Counted from the first letter of the stretch, positions 1 to 13,400 are shown. The stretch is 64,000 nt of DNA from Heterocephalus glaber (GCF_000247695.1 NW_004624848.1:5706080-5770079), one strand, 5' to 3'. The notes: generated by a model not told the origin, from the letters alone. Numbers and translations: made by a program.

Positions 1-640
1 GCAGAGACTTCCACGGTACAGCCTCCCGCCTCCCGTCCTGCTCCGACCGCAGGTCCACGGCAATCACAGCTGAGGTCGGAGGAGCCCTGAGGACCTTCCC
101 CACAGGCCTTAGCCAGCTTCCTTCTTATGATGTCACCACTGAAGCTATTTTTTTAGTGTCATCATAGCCCAATTTCTCTTACAAGAACCTGCAAAAGTAC
201 TGAAAAAACAAAAAAACTATGGCTTGACCGACCCCGCGGAGATTTGGGAAGTGGCCCGAGGCCTGAGCTCAGCCTCTCTGTCCCGTGTGCTGTGTACGCC
301 GGCTGCACGCTGCCTCATGCTTAACACACCGTGATGCTGAGATGCTACACACGGAAAAGTGCACACAACACCCTGAGCCGAGCAAGTGCTGGCCCTAAAT
401 TCTGTGCGTTAAATAAGATAACAGTAGGTTCCAAAACTTCAGAACTATCAGATATTTAACGGTAGAAAATTGCAAAGAGGTGATGAGAAAAACGGACCTA
501 AGATGTCAATCGCCCTTCTCCGATGATCCAGAACCCAGGACAGGCAACGCAAATCCATGTGCGCCAAAGCAAGGTGGCGATTAACATCGACTGCGTTAGT
601 AAGCACTTGGCGCAGAACATTGAATCCGCAGCCTCTGGTT
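1..640. other. unassigned leading stretch
   Basis: I recognise no gene, repeat family or RNA here. The DNA changes from mixed composition to CpG-rich after about 690, so this may be the flank of the island that follows. Confidence 0.4.
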
Positions 641-689
641 TTTAGTTTCCTGCTTGGAGTCACAAACTCTGAGGGCGTCACTGCCGCTT

Positions 690-1750
690 TCTCTCCCTGG
701 CTCAGGGGCGGCCCTGACACCCAGTGAGGGACGGGCCTTTCCGTGGCCTCAGGCTGCACTGAGCAGCACCGCGGTGAGCAGGCCCAGCCGCGGCTCCGGG
801 TCGGCGGTTCCTGGACGGGAGGCAGGTGGCTGGGACTCCAGTGGGGTCGCCAGCTGGGTCCGCGGGAGTCTGGCCAGGCGGCGCCGCCCCCTGGGTGCGA
901 AGTGGGCTCAGCACCTGCAGAACCGAGGCCGAGGCCTCCGCCGGGGTCACGCACTCCGCTAAGGTCGCGGTCGCTTTGCCTCCGCGGTGTTCCGCCGCAG
1001 CTCAACAGCAGACCTGAGTGTTTCCAAACAACGAAACCAAAGCACACCCAGGAGCAGTGTTTCGGAAAGGACGCCTGAGCAGCCGCGGGCTGAGGCTCCC
1101 GCCCACCGAGCTCCTCTGCACCCGCGGGAGCCTGAGCCCTGAGCCCAAGCTGACTGCGCAGGGAGGCCGGATCCGGATCCGGGCGCGGCTCCAAGGCCGG
1201 ACCCTAGGCCAGCGCCCAGGGCCTCGGCGGATGCGGGGCAGAGGAGCCGGTCCTTCTCCAGGCAGCTCGCGCGTCCCCGTCCAGGAACCCAGCCGGGGCT
1301 CCGGTGCCGCCTGCTCTGTTCGCGTCGCCTCCTGGCGTCTTCAGTCCTTCCTCCTTCCCCCGGTCCCACTGCAGCTGGGACCGTGGGCCCAGGCGCTGGT
1401 CCTGGCCCGCACTGCGAAGGAAGGCGCGGCCCAGGGGCCTGTGTGATGGCGGGGGGACGGCTGGAGTCAGGTCAGCGCCCGCGAATCCGCTCCTCCTCTG
1501 GGGCTGAGATCTGCACGCCCGTCCCTGTCCCGAGTTTCGGTCTGGCAGAGTCTCCCTGGTAGGGCCTGCAGGCAGCACGGGGGTCCTCTCATTCCCCTGC
1601 CGCAGCTTCCCACCCATCTCACCTCCCTTCCGCTCGGCCCTGAGTCTCCTCGCTGAGAACCACACGCAGCCGGCGGCAGGGCCACTCCAGCTCTGTCCCT
1701 CCATCAGGGACACGGCCTGGCTCCTGCACTAGGAGCGCAGAGCACCTTGG
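690..1750. promoter_or_regulatory. CpG island, candidate promoter of an unseen transcript
   Basis: This is about 1 kb of GC-rich DNA with dense CpG. Most 60-base lines from 781 to 1200 carry six or seven CpG dinucleotides, far above the AT-rich, CpG-poor background. In mammals such islands usually mark constitutive or developmental promoters. Long frames in several registers on both strands, including a 248-codon minus-strand frame at 448-1194, are what GC-rich DNA gives by chance (few stop codons); none has a recognisable domain. I see no clear TATA box and cannot assign a direction. A first exon is possible but not demonstrable from this sequence alone. Confidence 0.65.
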
Positions 1751-3180
1751 CTTGGGAGCGTGTGGACCTCTCCCTGCTGCGGGACGCAGGAGTGCCAAAC
1801 CTCTGAGGGACACTCTCTGCATTTGGGATCCTTGATTAAAACAAGCTGCTTCTCATAACGGTATAACAGTCTTCCTTTCCCCCAGTGGAAATCGTACAAG
1901 GATAGTCCTGCTTTGCTCTGCCACTAGCTGCAGAAGGACAGATTTTTTTACTTGGTGTTGAGTGAGTGCAGGAGCAGCTGCAGCCACAGTGTGACCTGAG
2001 GAAAGGTGCCTTCTGTGCATCCCCACGGGGACCTGGGCAGCTGGATCCCCCGAGAGAGGAAGTGGGCAGTGGATTGCTGTGCTGTGGAAAGAATGGCACA
2101 TAGGAGCACCCAACTCCAGTCAGCTGAGCCTCACACTGCAAGCTGGCTCCATTCTCCAGTCTTATTGGTGGATGCCTGAGTTCACTGGGCATTGTGGACA
2201 CCAACAGGGCCACATTTCCCTGCAGTGGACGTGGAGCTCTAAGGAGCACGAGGCACATGCGGGAGGCTGGGTCTGGGCGAGCCGGAAGCCACTGCGTTCC
2301 TGAGCCTCCTCTTCCTCACTCCCACAGTCTGAGAGCCCAGGCCACGTGAGGGTCGTGGAGGGGGCGGAGTGAAGTGGCCCTCCCGGGACTTCGGGGTGGA
2401 GAATGCACAGGCTCAGCACCGGGAACAGAGTCAGGGTCCTCGTGCCGGCCCCTGGCTATCCCTGCTGCCCACCCAAGGGGAAGGAAGCTGCTCCTGCGTT
2501 TGCACATGCATTTGCCTTCTCTCTTCCCAGGTTTAATCTTTCTGCGAAGGTTTGAATTCTCACCAAGCATCCATGATTGTAATCAATTACAGATGTGAGA
2601 AGAAAACACCAAGTGAACGCATACTTTCTTAAACCTCTAGACCAGCTCAGACCTAGCTTCAAAGCTGGCGCCACAAACACTGTGTTTGCTTTGCTCCCAA
2701 AGCCAGGTTTTACAGTTACAACCCTATGTATGATTCGTATTTCCATGAAAATTATTCCCGGTCTCTAAACATAGCCAGTGATAAGAGTGTATCTGTAGAT
2801 AAAAACAATGGTGATGGTACATTTTAAAAATTAATGAAATTAGAAAATATTTGCTACTAACACAAAACAATGCTAAATCTTTACTGAAAGAAAAATTACA
2901 CAAAAATGAATATATCGAAGCCGGTAGCACCCATAATGAATCAGCCAGGAAGGTTTTAGGATGTTTCTAAATGAGTGAAAATGTAATATTCACAGGCAGG
3001 AGAAAGAATATATAGTTTACAGTAGCGTACATGGTCATAGATAGTTATTGAAAGCACACATAGAAAAGTGTGTAAGGCCAGGTTTTTAACTGCAAACTCT
3101 AAATGCCAATAGGACCTCATTTACTGGTATCCATTGCCAAAATTAATCAATGGAAAAGTGTAAATAATTTCACAATCCAA
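1751..3180. other. unassigned stretch
   Basis: Composition falls from GC-rich to AT-rich at about 2560. I recognise no mobile element or coding region. Confidence 0.35.
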
Positions 3181-3199
3181 GGCATTTGTTCTTACGTCG

Positions 3200-3650
3200 G
3201 AGACAAACAGAGCAAAGAAGTCTGCGCGCAGTGCTTGGTCAGAGGGCGTGGACCCTGCCTCGTGGCCCGCTGCAGCGCCAGGCCAGGAGCTGTCCGTGTC
3301 CCGCCGCGCCAGCTTCTCCTGCAACACTGAGTCCTGTGGGGACACCGGCTGAAGACGCGGTGATGAGGGCGCTCGGGTGTCGCAAGAGCACAGCGAGTGC
3401 TCTGGTGTGGGCCCCGCAGGCCCAGGGGCCCTGAAGGTGCCCGCGTCCCGGCCAGGGCCAGCAGATTCACCCCACACACAGGGTTCAGGGCTCAGAGCCG
3501 GAAGCCCTCGGAGGTGTGGGGCTTGGGAGAGGCGGCCAGGCGGGTGGGGGACCTGCACGGGCCCTTCGCCCTGCTCTCTGCTCACCCTCCAGTGAGCGGC
3601 TCCTCTGACCTCTGCACGCGCCCTCCCTGGCCGACCTGAGTCCTCCACCA
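3200..3650. other. GC-rich, CpG-containing patch
   Basis: A 450-bp patch of raised GC and CpG. It is less dense than the island at 690-1750 and has no recognisable coding content. It may belong to the same GC-rich domain as the first island or be an eroded CpG island. Confidence 0.4.
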
Positions 3651-4079
3651 ACGGAGCCCATGTGGACTTCTTCTCCTCCCCTGCCTCGCTGATGTTGATT
3701 ATTTTGTCCCAGGGATGAAGAAATGACTAAGAGAGCAGTAAAAGAGCCACTAGCAATGACACAGCCAGGTGCATGTGGACTTCCTCAATGTAGAACAATT
3801 GCTACACGTTAATTCTTAAATATCCAAATCTATAAATACATGGAGGAGGTTCGTGTTAACCGGACACACAGTTTTGAATACTTTGTAAGAATGCATAGGT
3901 AAGAATTGTACAGAATCACCACAAAGAACATTGGGCTTAAACCTGTCTCTTTGATACACTTGAATGTGACTTCGCCACATTACTGGTTTCTGTGAGATTC
4001 ATTTTTAAGTAGGAAAAGTAGGAAAATAATGTATACGCTGCAGCGTTTGTTGGACTCTTTTATGCCCAGTGTTCTGCTG

Positions 4080-4390
4080 TTCTAGCGGAGGCCCAGCGAG
4101 AGGCAGATCGGCTGCAGAGAACGCTGTGTCCCACGGAGAGGGACGGACGGTGTGTGGGTGACTGCAGGGCCTCCGGTGTGAAGAGGTGAGGCCCTCACAG
4201 TGTCTGCCTCAGGAAGGAGCCGGCGGGGTCCTGCGGCCCGGGGGCGCAGAGGACGAGGACGCCCCAGGGAGAGGCTCACAGCAGGAAGCTGGGCTTTGTG
4301 TGCGGGTGAGCAGAGAGGGGGCAGGATAAGAAATGAGACGGCAGGGAGGCGCCGGGCACCCTGGGAGAGCTTCAGGTCCCAGCCAAGCAG
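4080..4390. other. short CpG-rich patch
   Basis: CpG density peaks at 4200-4280. The flanks (3651-4080 and 4391-5140) show nothing I can name. This is the third CpG-rich patch in the first 4.4 kb. Confidence 0.4.
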
Positions 4391-5141
4391 CTTAAACTGC
4401 GATGAGGTGCTGCTGCGATCTAAGTATTTAAAGCATATTTATACTTTTGAGAAATTATTTTAGAGGATTTGTTGAGCATTCATGAAAATAAAGGCAAGAA
4501 CCATGATTTATGAGTAAAATCTGGCGTTTAGGCAAAAGTAGTGAGGACAAGGGAGCTAGCGATCACAGAAAAGGGGAGAAGACAGGGAAGGCAGACTTCC
4601 TGATGAGGAGGGAGACTGACCAGAGCTGATGTGGGTGGGTGAGTGAGGGCCCGAGAAAGCCGTGTGCGTTTCCAGGGCGACCAGAGTGCAATCGTGAACA
4701 GGCCAGGCAGAGAGAAGCCGGGGCCCGGGGAGGAGCCTCCCCTTCAGTTCAGACACTTGGTTCGCGTTGATTTTGAGTGAGGCGTCATGCTGAAGCCTGC
4801 AGGACTTGGGTGCAGAGAACAGAGCTGGACTTGGAGCCAGCCTTACTGGGGTGTGGGTTGTTTATCCGTGTTACTCACCTATGCGTCACTAAACCAAGTA
4901 CTCCAGACAATCAACTTACAAGGAGAAGGCTGGCTCAGGTCTTGGACGTTTCTGTCCGCGATGGGTTAGTGCCAGGGCTCTGGTGCCCACCACGGGGTCA
5001 GCACGTGACTGCACTGCTCTCCTCCCCAGCGAGGACCTAGGGACCTGAGACTGCAGTGGGCTCCACTTTCTAGGGCCTCCACCCTTGGAGAGCTCACCGA
5101 GTTGCGGACAGAGCAGATCACGCGGGCTTTGGCGGGGCACT

Positions 5142-5217
5142 CCCGATACGGTGATTGAACCCAGGGTCCAAGCACACACCAGGCAAGCATGCTACTACAG
5201 AACCACATTCCCAGCCC
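5142..5217 (-). mobile_element. ID SINE, older type
   Basis: Read on the minus strand, this starts with GGGCTGGGAATGTGGTTC and continues to a B-box-like GTTCAATCACC (5150-5160). This is the tRNA-derived ID head without a good A tail. It differs from the GGTACC-ending ID copies elsewhere in the window, and it has no obvious target-site duplication, so it is probably older. Confidence 0.8.
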
Positions 5218-6423
5218 AAAGTATTTCTGGATGAAGTTATCTGGGGAGAAAGTACAGAGAAACTAGGCATCAGTGAAGTGATGAATGCAAACAAACAAAA
5301 ACTCGGCAAAACGTGGTTTCTAATCCTATGAAATGCTACCAGTGTTCCTAAGTTATCATCTGTATAATTGGAAATATACAATTATGTATAATGTCATATA
5401 CAGCTGTAACATATGAGCATATCCATGATGTGCCTTCTCACCAATGTTTGCAGGCATATCTCTAGACACACCTAATGAAAGGAGAGAGCCTTCTAGAATG
5501 AATTTATGTATATTTTGCAAATGTTTCATTTTTTTGTAATAATATGCTGGAAAATAATTAAAAAATAACTTTGAAACACATTTTTCATAAATTATATAAG
5601 CTTGCCAGTTCATTATTTTCAGCTAGCTTTACATTTTTCTCTTTGCTGCCCAGGTTTCTAAGTTTTTTGGCCCATTCTCCCATTAGTGAAATATTCTTCT
5701 CCTCTCCACTTCACCTATTCCAGACATCTTTGAAACCATCTTGGGTAAAAATTCCATTAATCACTGCAAGTATCAAGCTTAATCTGAGTTAATTTTACCG
5801 AAGATAAAAGAAAAAGTAGCATAAATGAAGTTCATTATTTTATTCTTAGTTTGCATTTAGATTTGTTTAGATTGAAGTTGTTCTTCTCAAAGATTACAAC
5901 ACACAGCGATGAATTTTCATTACATTTGCAGAATGAATAGAATAAGAGACATCAGTATTATCATCCAAGTGCCTTCTGTGAGTACTGAGTGAAGATTGCT
6001 GCGTGAGAAACAGCAGATGATTGCGTTGTGATCTAGTAGCCAGGGCTCTCTGAGCACACAGACTCAGCAGCCGTGATGAGGTCAGGCTGCTTGCAGCTTC
6101 CATTAAGGACAAAAACAGAGCCTTCGGGTCATTTTGAGAGAAAAGAAAACTGCACTGCAATTAGGGTTTCCACTGGGAGAAATGGCTCAATCTAATTGCA
6201 TTTATAAATAACAAAGGGAGCAGTGATCACGATTTACTTATCATCAGTCCATGCCATGGAAACTCCGTGAAGAAGTCGACCGGCAGATAAAGACAGACCA
6301 GGAGTGTGTGCTGGGATGTCAGGGCAGCTAAATGTGGCAAGCTGGAGGACATTCAGATCCACTTATACTACTTTCCTTCTCACTAAAGCAAGAAACAATG
6401 CTTTAAACACCCTCAGCTTCATT
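5218..6423. other. unassigned AT-rich DNA
   Basis: No gene or repeat recognised over about 1.2 kb. Confidence 0.35.
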
Positions 6424-7455
6424 TATGTATGATTGACAGATAAGGGTATAGATGTAGGGTGAGCCAGGCAATGTTTTGAAGATGTGCACACTGTGCAATG
6501 ACGGCCCTCACCTCGCCTGGTTAAAGCGCGTGTGTGTGCACGCCTACGATGAGAACTCAAGTTCTGGCTCCCAGGAAACTTCAAGTACACAATTGCTCTT
6601 GCTAACTGTACTCCCCACGCTGTCATTGCTCTCCAGAGCTTATTTATCTTGTGATGGAGTGTTGTGTACTTGATAAACATCTTTTCCCCTCGCCTTCCAG
6701 CCCCACGCAGTCATTCTTCTATTTTCTACTTCAGCGAGTCCAGCATTTCCAACTTCTCTTGTAACTGAGTATCTGGCTTTCTGTGTCTGGCATAGTTCAG
6801 TTAGCACAACGGCCTTCAGGTTTATTCATATTATTAAAAATGGTTGGATTTTCTCCTTAATTAAGTATATAATGTTCCATTGCATAAGCAGACAGAGGTC
6901 AGCCAGCTAGAATGATGATAGATGGATAGATTGGCAATTTTTTATCCATTCGTCTATCAACACATAGATTATTTCTGTATCTTGGCTGTGGCAATAATGC
7001 TACTGTGAGCATAGAAGTGCAGAGAACTCTGTGGAGAGGTGATTCAACCACTCAAATGTGGCTCTAAGGTGTCGTGTGCTAGGCTTGTCTTTTTTTTTTT
7101 TTTTTTTTGGTACCGGGGATCGAACTCGGGTCCTTGAGGTTTCGAGGCAGGTGGTGGAACCACTAATCCCCCCATGGCTTATCTTAACTTTTATGAGGAG
7201 CCTCCATACTGTTACCCATGATAGTTGTACCAATTTACATTCCCACCAACACCAGCTCCTTTCATCCACATCTTTGGCATCACTTCTTATCTTTTTTGAC
7301 TTTTTAATAGTAGTCATACTAGCAAGTATGAAGGCATAACAATGTCATTTGGATTTGCATTTCCTTGATAGCTAGCCTTTCATATAACTGCATGTCTTTT
7401 TCAGAAAAACATCTAAGGTCCTTTGCCCATTTTTAAATCAAGTTATTTTCTGTTT
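6424..7455 (-). mobile_element. L1 LINE 3' end (ORF2 tail and 3' UTR), antisense
   Basis: Read on the minus strand this follows the classic mammalian L1 order. It runs from the last part of ORF2, through the block whose complement reads 'cattcccaccaacac' near 7240, past the 'ttcattcatatt' block near 6823, into the 3' UTR at about 6430. It is diverged and non-functional. A young ID sits inside it at 7091-7175. A second L1 3' end begins within a few bases of its right edge in the opposite direction. Confidence 0.85.
7091..7175 (-). mobile_element. ID SINE (GGTACC variant) inserted in L1
   Basis: A poly-T run at the left leads into GGTACCGGGGATCGAACTCG, the complement of a tRNA-like B box and 3' end; the element is therefore on the minus strand. 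It is flanked by a 9-bp direct repeat with one mismatch, ggcttgtct (7082-7090) and ggcttatct (7176-7184), as expected for L1-machinery retroposition. The 5' end is altered: the usual 'ttagctcagtgg' A-box region is partly lost. Confidence 0.9.
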
Positions 7456-7459
7456 GGAC

Positions 7460-8185
7460 TGTAATTGGTGCAATCATTATGGAAAAGAATGTTCCTCAAA
7501 ACACAGCATGCATAGCATACCAAATACATAACATTGCCATGTGATCCAACAATTCTAGCTGGGACCTATACAAAAGATATTTAATCATTATGCAGAAGAA
7601 TATCTGCACTTTTGTGGTTTTGCAGAATTATTCATACAGAATCAACCTACATGTTTATCAATGGATGAATAGAAAACAAATTTGATATATAAATAATAAA
7701 CAAATACATAAGGATAGATCATAAATAAAATACTGTTTACCCTTTTAAAATCTTGCTCTTTGTGTAAACATAGATATACATGGAGGACATTATACTATGT
7801 GAAAATAAACCAAACACAAATAGGCAAATATTACAAGATCTCCTTGTGTATGGAATGTAAATAATCTGGACTCACATAATTAAAGGCAGAATGACGGTTA
7901 CTGGGGCCCAGGCTCGAAAGTGGGGAAGATAAGAACATGTTAGAAGATACAAAGTTTCAAATAGGAGAACTGGGTTTTGAGTTCTCCACAGTGTAATGAC
8001 GAAACTTAATGATACTTTATATTTATATTTAAAGGAATTGTATATTCCAAAATAAAAGAGTAAATTCCTAAGGTCGAAACACAGAAAAGGATAGATAAGC
8101 ACAGCAACGCACACACTAAGCTGTCAAAATATGACATTGCACTTCATAAGTGCAAACAATTATAATCTGTCAATCAAAGATAAAA
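7460..8185 (+). mobile_element. L1 LINE 3' end, sense
   Basis: Sense L1 sequence begins with the ORF2 tail ('gtaattggtgcaatcatt', 7461-7478). It continues through the 'atcaatggatgaatag' block near 7657 and the 3' UTR 'ggttactggggcc' block near 7893, ending in A-rich sequence by about 8185. It covers much of the same consensus as the antisense copy at 6424-7455, so the two are separate insertions rather than one rearranged element. Confidence 0.8.
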
Positions 8186-9889
8186 GGAATGCCTTTTTCA
8201 ATTAAAAAATGTAGACATCTTCTTACAAACAGGCAGGGAGGTCTAATGTTGTCTAGGTGAGAGGACCACAGTAGAATGTTTGAGGAGTCCCAAGGCTCAG
8301 CTCCTGAACTCAGTGTGATGGAGCAGAATAACGTACACTTTTCCACTGGTGACTCCACCTTCACACAGTTTATTAGGAAAAAGAAGTAAAGAAAAAGAAA
8401 ACATTGAATTTCAGAATGCAGTCAATAGACGTGCTTTCCGCAGATTGGAGGACTCCCCCGTCCTAATCATCAGAGGTCCCGTGGACACACAACCATGGGG
8501 AGCTCACCTCCTGAGTAGCAGCTGAGGGGCAAGCGGAGAGGACCCAGAAGGAAGTGTGTGTCAAAAACAGAAATTCCTTCACTTTTCCTTGTAAAAACTT
8601 CCTTTAACAATGCTTAACTATGCAAATGAAGTGTAATAGTCATGAACAATTGCATCAGCAAAACCTAATTTAAGATACAAAGTAACAAGAGTAGAAGTCG
8701 TAGAACATTTATCTAGAATACTTGGATGTAGTTAAAAGTGTAATTATGCAACATTTTCTCTCCTTGTGAGTTATGATAGCTTGCTAGAGAGGGAGATATT
8801 AGTATCATCCCAACAGCAATTTGGGCTATTTAGCATCTAATATGGATGGTAAATGTTGGAGAAAAAACATACTTGGCTTGGGAGAATTGATAGAGGGAAG
8901 CATGCAGAAAAAAGATATTAGGCCAAGAAGAAATGCATTTTCCTCTCCCAAACCATATCTGCTCTGCCAAGATTGTACAGCATACTTTACAAACTTTTTG
9001 ATCTTGGGTCAGAAATCATATGTGCATGTATCTATGTTGATATAAAATCAGTTGGTACTAAATCCAGCCTTCTGGGCCTTTCTAGCCAGAAGGGAGTGGG
9101 CCACAGAGAATGTAGAGGGACAGACACGGCCTAGCTCCACCAGTGCTGGGCTCAGATTCCCCTTTCAGAAATGGGCATATTTCAGTGCCTTTCAAGTAGC
9201 TTCTTCCATATGCACATTAATCAAGCTAGATGATTGCATAACTTACTGCCTTTTCCTATCCCTTTGCCCTTGTTAAATCTGTTATCAATTATTGTTCTGG
9301 CTACTTATGTAATAGGCTTCAAACTGTTATTCATTCTCCTCCCCCCGCCCCCGTTCTTATTTGCTTTGGGTTAGATTGCTGTATTTGCTGATACTTACAG
9401 GCTTGATTTCTCTCATTCTGGAGCATGTTCGCTGGCCATTGGTGTTGGATTTCCTCATGGTTTGGTTTTTGCTTTTTTTTTTTTTGGAGAGCACACATTT
9501 TCTGTTGTTAAATTTACAACGAATTTCAAAACGTCATAAATAAGATTAAGAGATGAGAAAAATGAAAGTGAATTCAGATAAATACTTATTTTTTTCAAAT
9601 AATACAAAAATACTTAGTCTTGTGGATATATTTTTATGGCCATTATCAATGAAAAGACTGCAAGTGAAGAGCTCCTTGAAATGCCCACAGCCATCTTGGC
9701 TGGGAGAGGTGGAGCTGCAGGCTGGCACTGAACACCTGGAAGTGGAGACAGTAGAGTTCAAAGAATAACACAGGTGTTTTGGATTGGTACTGCCAGGGCT
9801 GGCATCATTTAGGACCCGTGCAACTTTCACCGAGCTACTGAAGGGTTATGTCTGGACTTCTCGTACTCGTAAAGTAGTATTGTCTCTTT
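8186..9889. other. unassigned DNA
   Basis: No gene or repeat family recognised. A T-rich run lies at about 9472-9485. Confidence 0.35.
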
Positions 9890-9955
9890 CGGGTGTTTCA
9901 AAGATTAAACGAGTTAACACAAGTAAAGCCATGGGAGCAATGGCTAGAGAATGAT
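9890..9955 (+). mobile_element. MIR SINE fragment
   Basis: The stretch 'gattaaacgagttaacac' (9903-9920) followed by 'aagtaaagc' matches the conserved 3' half of MIR as I remember it. MIRs predate the placental radiation, so the copy is expected to be short and diverged. Confidence 0.5.
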
Positions 9956-10309
9956 AAGGGCTGAAAAGGTGCTTGGTATCATCATCGTTATTGTACTTGA
10001 AATAGTTACCCTGGCTAATTTACCAGTCAATCATGTGGGTAAATGAGTATGTTTTCCAGCTCTATAAGGATCCAAACATTTATATCCCACAACATGTATG
10101 GATGAAACTGAAAAGAGAGGCAGACTGGCTGAGAAATTTAAACTGTGAAGCAGGAGGATAGAAGACGGTCGGATGGAAGTTTAGACAATAAAGGAGACTC
10201 AAAATGATTGCACTGGCTGAAAGTTTTGGGAAATGACTGGCTGATATCAAAGCATGTATTTGGGGAAAAACTAAATTATTAACTTCTTTAAAAGTGTATA
10301 ATAATAGTA

Positions 10310-10444
10310 AGCCAGAGTGGTGGTGCATGCGTATGACCCAGGACTCAGGAAGCTAACGTGAGAGAGTCCTGCATTTGAAGCCAGCCTGAGGCACGTAGCA
10401 AGTCCCAGGCCAGGCTGCGCTGCAGAGTGACAGCCTGTCTCCTA
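10310..10444 (+). mobile_element. old B1-type SINE
   Basis: 7SL-derived B1 order can be followed: 'gccagagtggtggtgcatg', then 'aggactcaggaagctaa', then 'tgaagccagcctgag', then 'agtgacagcctgtctcc'. The copy is diverged and has no clear target-site duplication. It is followed by two G-homopolymer runs at 10468-10478 and 10494-10501. Confidence 0.7.
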
Positions 10445-10445
10445 A

Positions 10446-13400
10446 GAACAGAAAGGGAGGGGAGCACGGGGGGGGGGGAACAAGGCCAGAGGCGGGGGGG
10501 GCGGACATCCACTTCTAACACACATTGCTCGGCCACAGGGACAGTTTTACACAGGTATAATCATGCCAGCTCTGCTTGTTATATCTTACTTTTAGGTGAC
10601 AGCAAAAATATAGTTTTGCTGTGTTTTAAAGGCAGAGTGTAAATCACCAACTTGGAAAATATAGCCCTAAATATAGATTGAACATATTAAGAGTTAGAAG
10701 AAGGCTTTAAGAAGGGTAATGTTCATCCTGCTCTTATCTTTCAAAGGAGGAGCTCAAGGGACAGTTGATGAAAGAAGAAATATAAATGTGAAATGAAATC
10801 AAATGTAACCAATTATTTTAAAAAATAAGGCAACAGGTGGAGAAATACAAGCATTAAAATAAGATGGGGAGATAAAAAGAATAAAGCTTTAAAGGAAAAT
10901 AAATCTGTAAAATTGTTATCTATAACACTAAAGTAATAGCTAATATCTAAAACTCATAAATAAACTTCTTACTATAAGGCATATTAATTTGATATACTGT
11001 GGTAACTAATTAAAAAATGATCTAAAAGACTCAAGGAAGCTTGCATCAAAAAAATAATAAGACTTATTGGATGAAAGTGGGAGGAAGTGATTGCTCTTTC
11101 TTAAATCCTTTTTATTTTTCTTTTAAAACAGGTAAATATATTACATTAGTAAGAATAGTGAGATCATATACCAAAGAGTACATTCTGTACCACACAAGAT
11201 ACGACTACAGATACAATTAATCAAATAATTCTTAATTTTAAAAATTACAATAAGAGTGTCTTTTTGCCCCTTAAATTAGCAAAGTTTCTAAATTATGATT
11301 TCACAAAGAGACCGGAAGGGATACAGTTGGCATCACCATGCAAGCTAGAGGAAATGTAAGTTTAAAATTCATTTTATGGCAGACTAGTATCAAATGGCAA
11401 ATATTTGAAATTACTTTATTTTAAAAATCTATCTTAGATTAATAACCAGAAATAGACTAGAGAACAAATATTAACAACTGAATTTTTATTATGCATTGGA
11501 AAGTAAACTCCATAAATTGGTTTGTAAGTATGAGAAAAGCCAAATCAATGAATGATCAATATTATCAAATGTTTAATATTCTCAACACTTCTCTCTTCAT
11601 AGTATTTGTAACAAAAGAAAACTGCATGATTGTTGCATCTCATGTGTGCCTGGTGCAAGAGGATCATTTGGACAGATGACGTCTTAGGGCACCTTAGAGC
11701 CACAGGAAATGCTCTGTGTGCTCTTTCTGAGGATGCAGGAGATGACAGGTGGTGACAAAGAAGAGGCTTTGCTGTTCTGCTAACACAGCTGAACACTCAG
11801 GGTCTAGTGCAGCGTCTTCGGTAGAATGTGTTCGTGTTCACTTCCTGAAGCAGAGAAATGACGAACAACCAGAACCACTTTGTGTTTCTGCTGTTTGATG
11901 GGAAGGAACGTCTCCCTGACCAGGGAGGGAGGAGAGGGTCTCTTGGAGGGTTGTGACCACATCACGGCCTTAAAATAACTACAGACATCTGCTATACCCA
12001 CAATACTCCTGATGTGGCTGATTTCTCTCTTTCTCTTCTTTAATGACTGATTCACTTTATTTTATTTTCATTTTTCTTCAAATTTTTAACTAATACATAA
12101 ACATGAACATTGTTTGTATGTAGGGAGTAACATGGGATGCTCGAATGCAGGTATACATTGAGTAGTTTTAAGTCCGTGCAAAGCTCTCTGAGTTTTCTAG
12201 TATTTATCACGTATGGTGAAAACAGTCACCACCCTCTTTCTAGATGTATGAGGTATGCAGTATGCTAATTTTATCTGTAGTCGTATACGGGATATAAAAT
12301 GTTGATCTTCTGAACTCGAGAAGGGAATGGCAATTACCAGAGGCAGTGGGAAGGGGGGGCGGATCTGGGCATCTTAACCAAGTCACTACAGTTTTAGAAA
12401 CCGAGGCACCTGTGAAAATGCTAGGCTCCAAGCATTTACTGAAATTTGGGTTAACTAAATGACACTTCCGTAATCTATGGACTAGGTGGGAATAGGAGCA
12501 AATTAAATGTCGGCAGCAACACTATACAAGTGTCATGCTGATTTTAGTATGAAGTTGATAGAAATGTTCCTGATTTTCAGTCTAAGAAATTAATAGCATC
12601 ATTTTATTGCCTATGTCATTTAAATTGTGAGCACATCCGATGTGTGATTTTTGGCATTTTCTATTATGATATTAGCAACTTTATGAAACTCTGTATTATG
12701 TCGAGATCAATAAAATTAGAGAAGTAGTCAGAGTATAGTGGAACAAAACTTTACACAACCTGCTTAAAAAATATTGATCTAGGAAGGATTTGATTGTGAA
12801 ATTTAATTTTATAAAAAACAAGATGATTAAATGCACCTAATTTTAGTACACTTTATTTGTAGTCCTATATTACATGTTTACTAAAATCTCCATTGAAAAT
12901 GAGTTAAAATATTAAAACAAATATCATGGATTTACTTTGTATACATAGGATATTGAGTTTCACAATGGGTATATAGTGTATGTTTGAAAAGTTATAATGT
13001 CAGAATTTTATATAGCCTTTTCTTTTTCTAATAAAAATAAGAGAAAATTCTGGGCTAGATATATTAACAGCCAAGGGAAAACAAACAGCTGGTACATAAA
13101 CATGGTTATAGGTTCATTGCATCATGAACACAGAGACGCACAAACACACATATGCGTGTCTCACAATTCCCTCCATGCCAAGAAAACAGTTATTGTCAAG
13201 TCATACTTTTGCATAGCTCATTGAACTTGAAGCTGCTTGAAATATTATGCACAGGAAATTTCAGGCATTCTTGTCGGGCTGGGAAACAAGAGCCAGATAT
13301 CCAGAAGCAAACAAAGCTATCAGTGTGGTTCACCAGATCCACTGACAGTGAAGGACACCAGCGGGCATCATTGTCTTCCAAGGTTGGCTATCATTCCAGG

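Noticed and set aside
448..1194. 248-codon minus-strand open frame
   Set aside because: It overlaps a CpG island where stop codons are rare, other frames on both strands are open as well, and the product shows no domain or plausible family.
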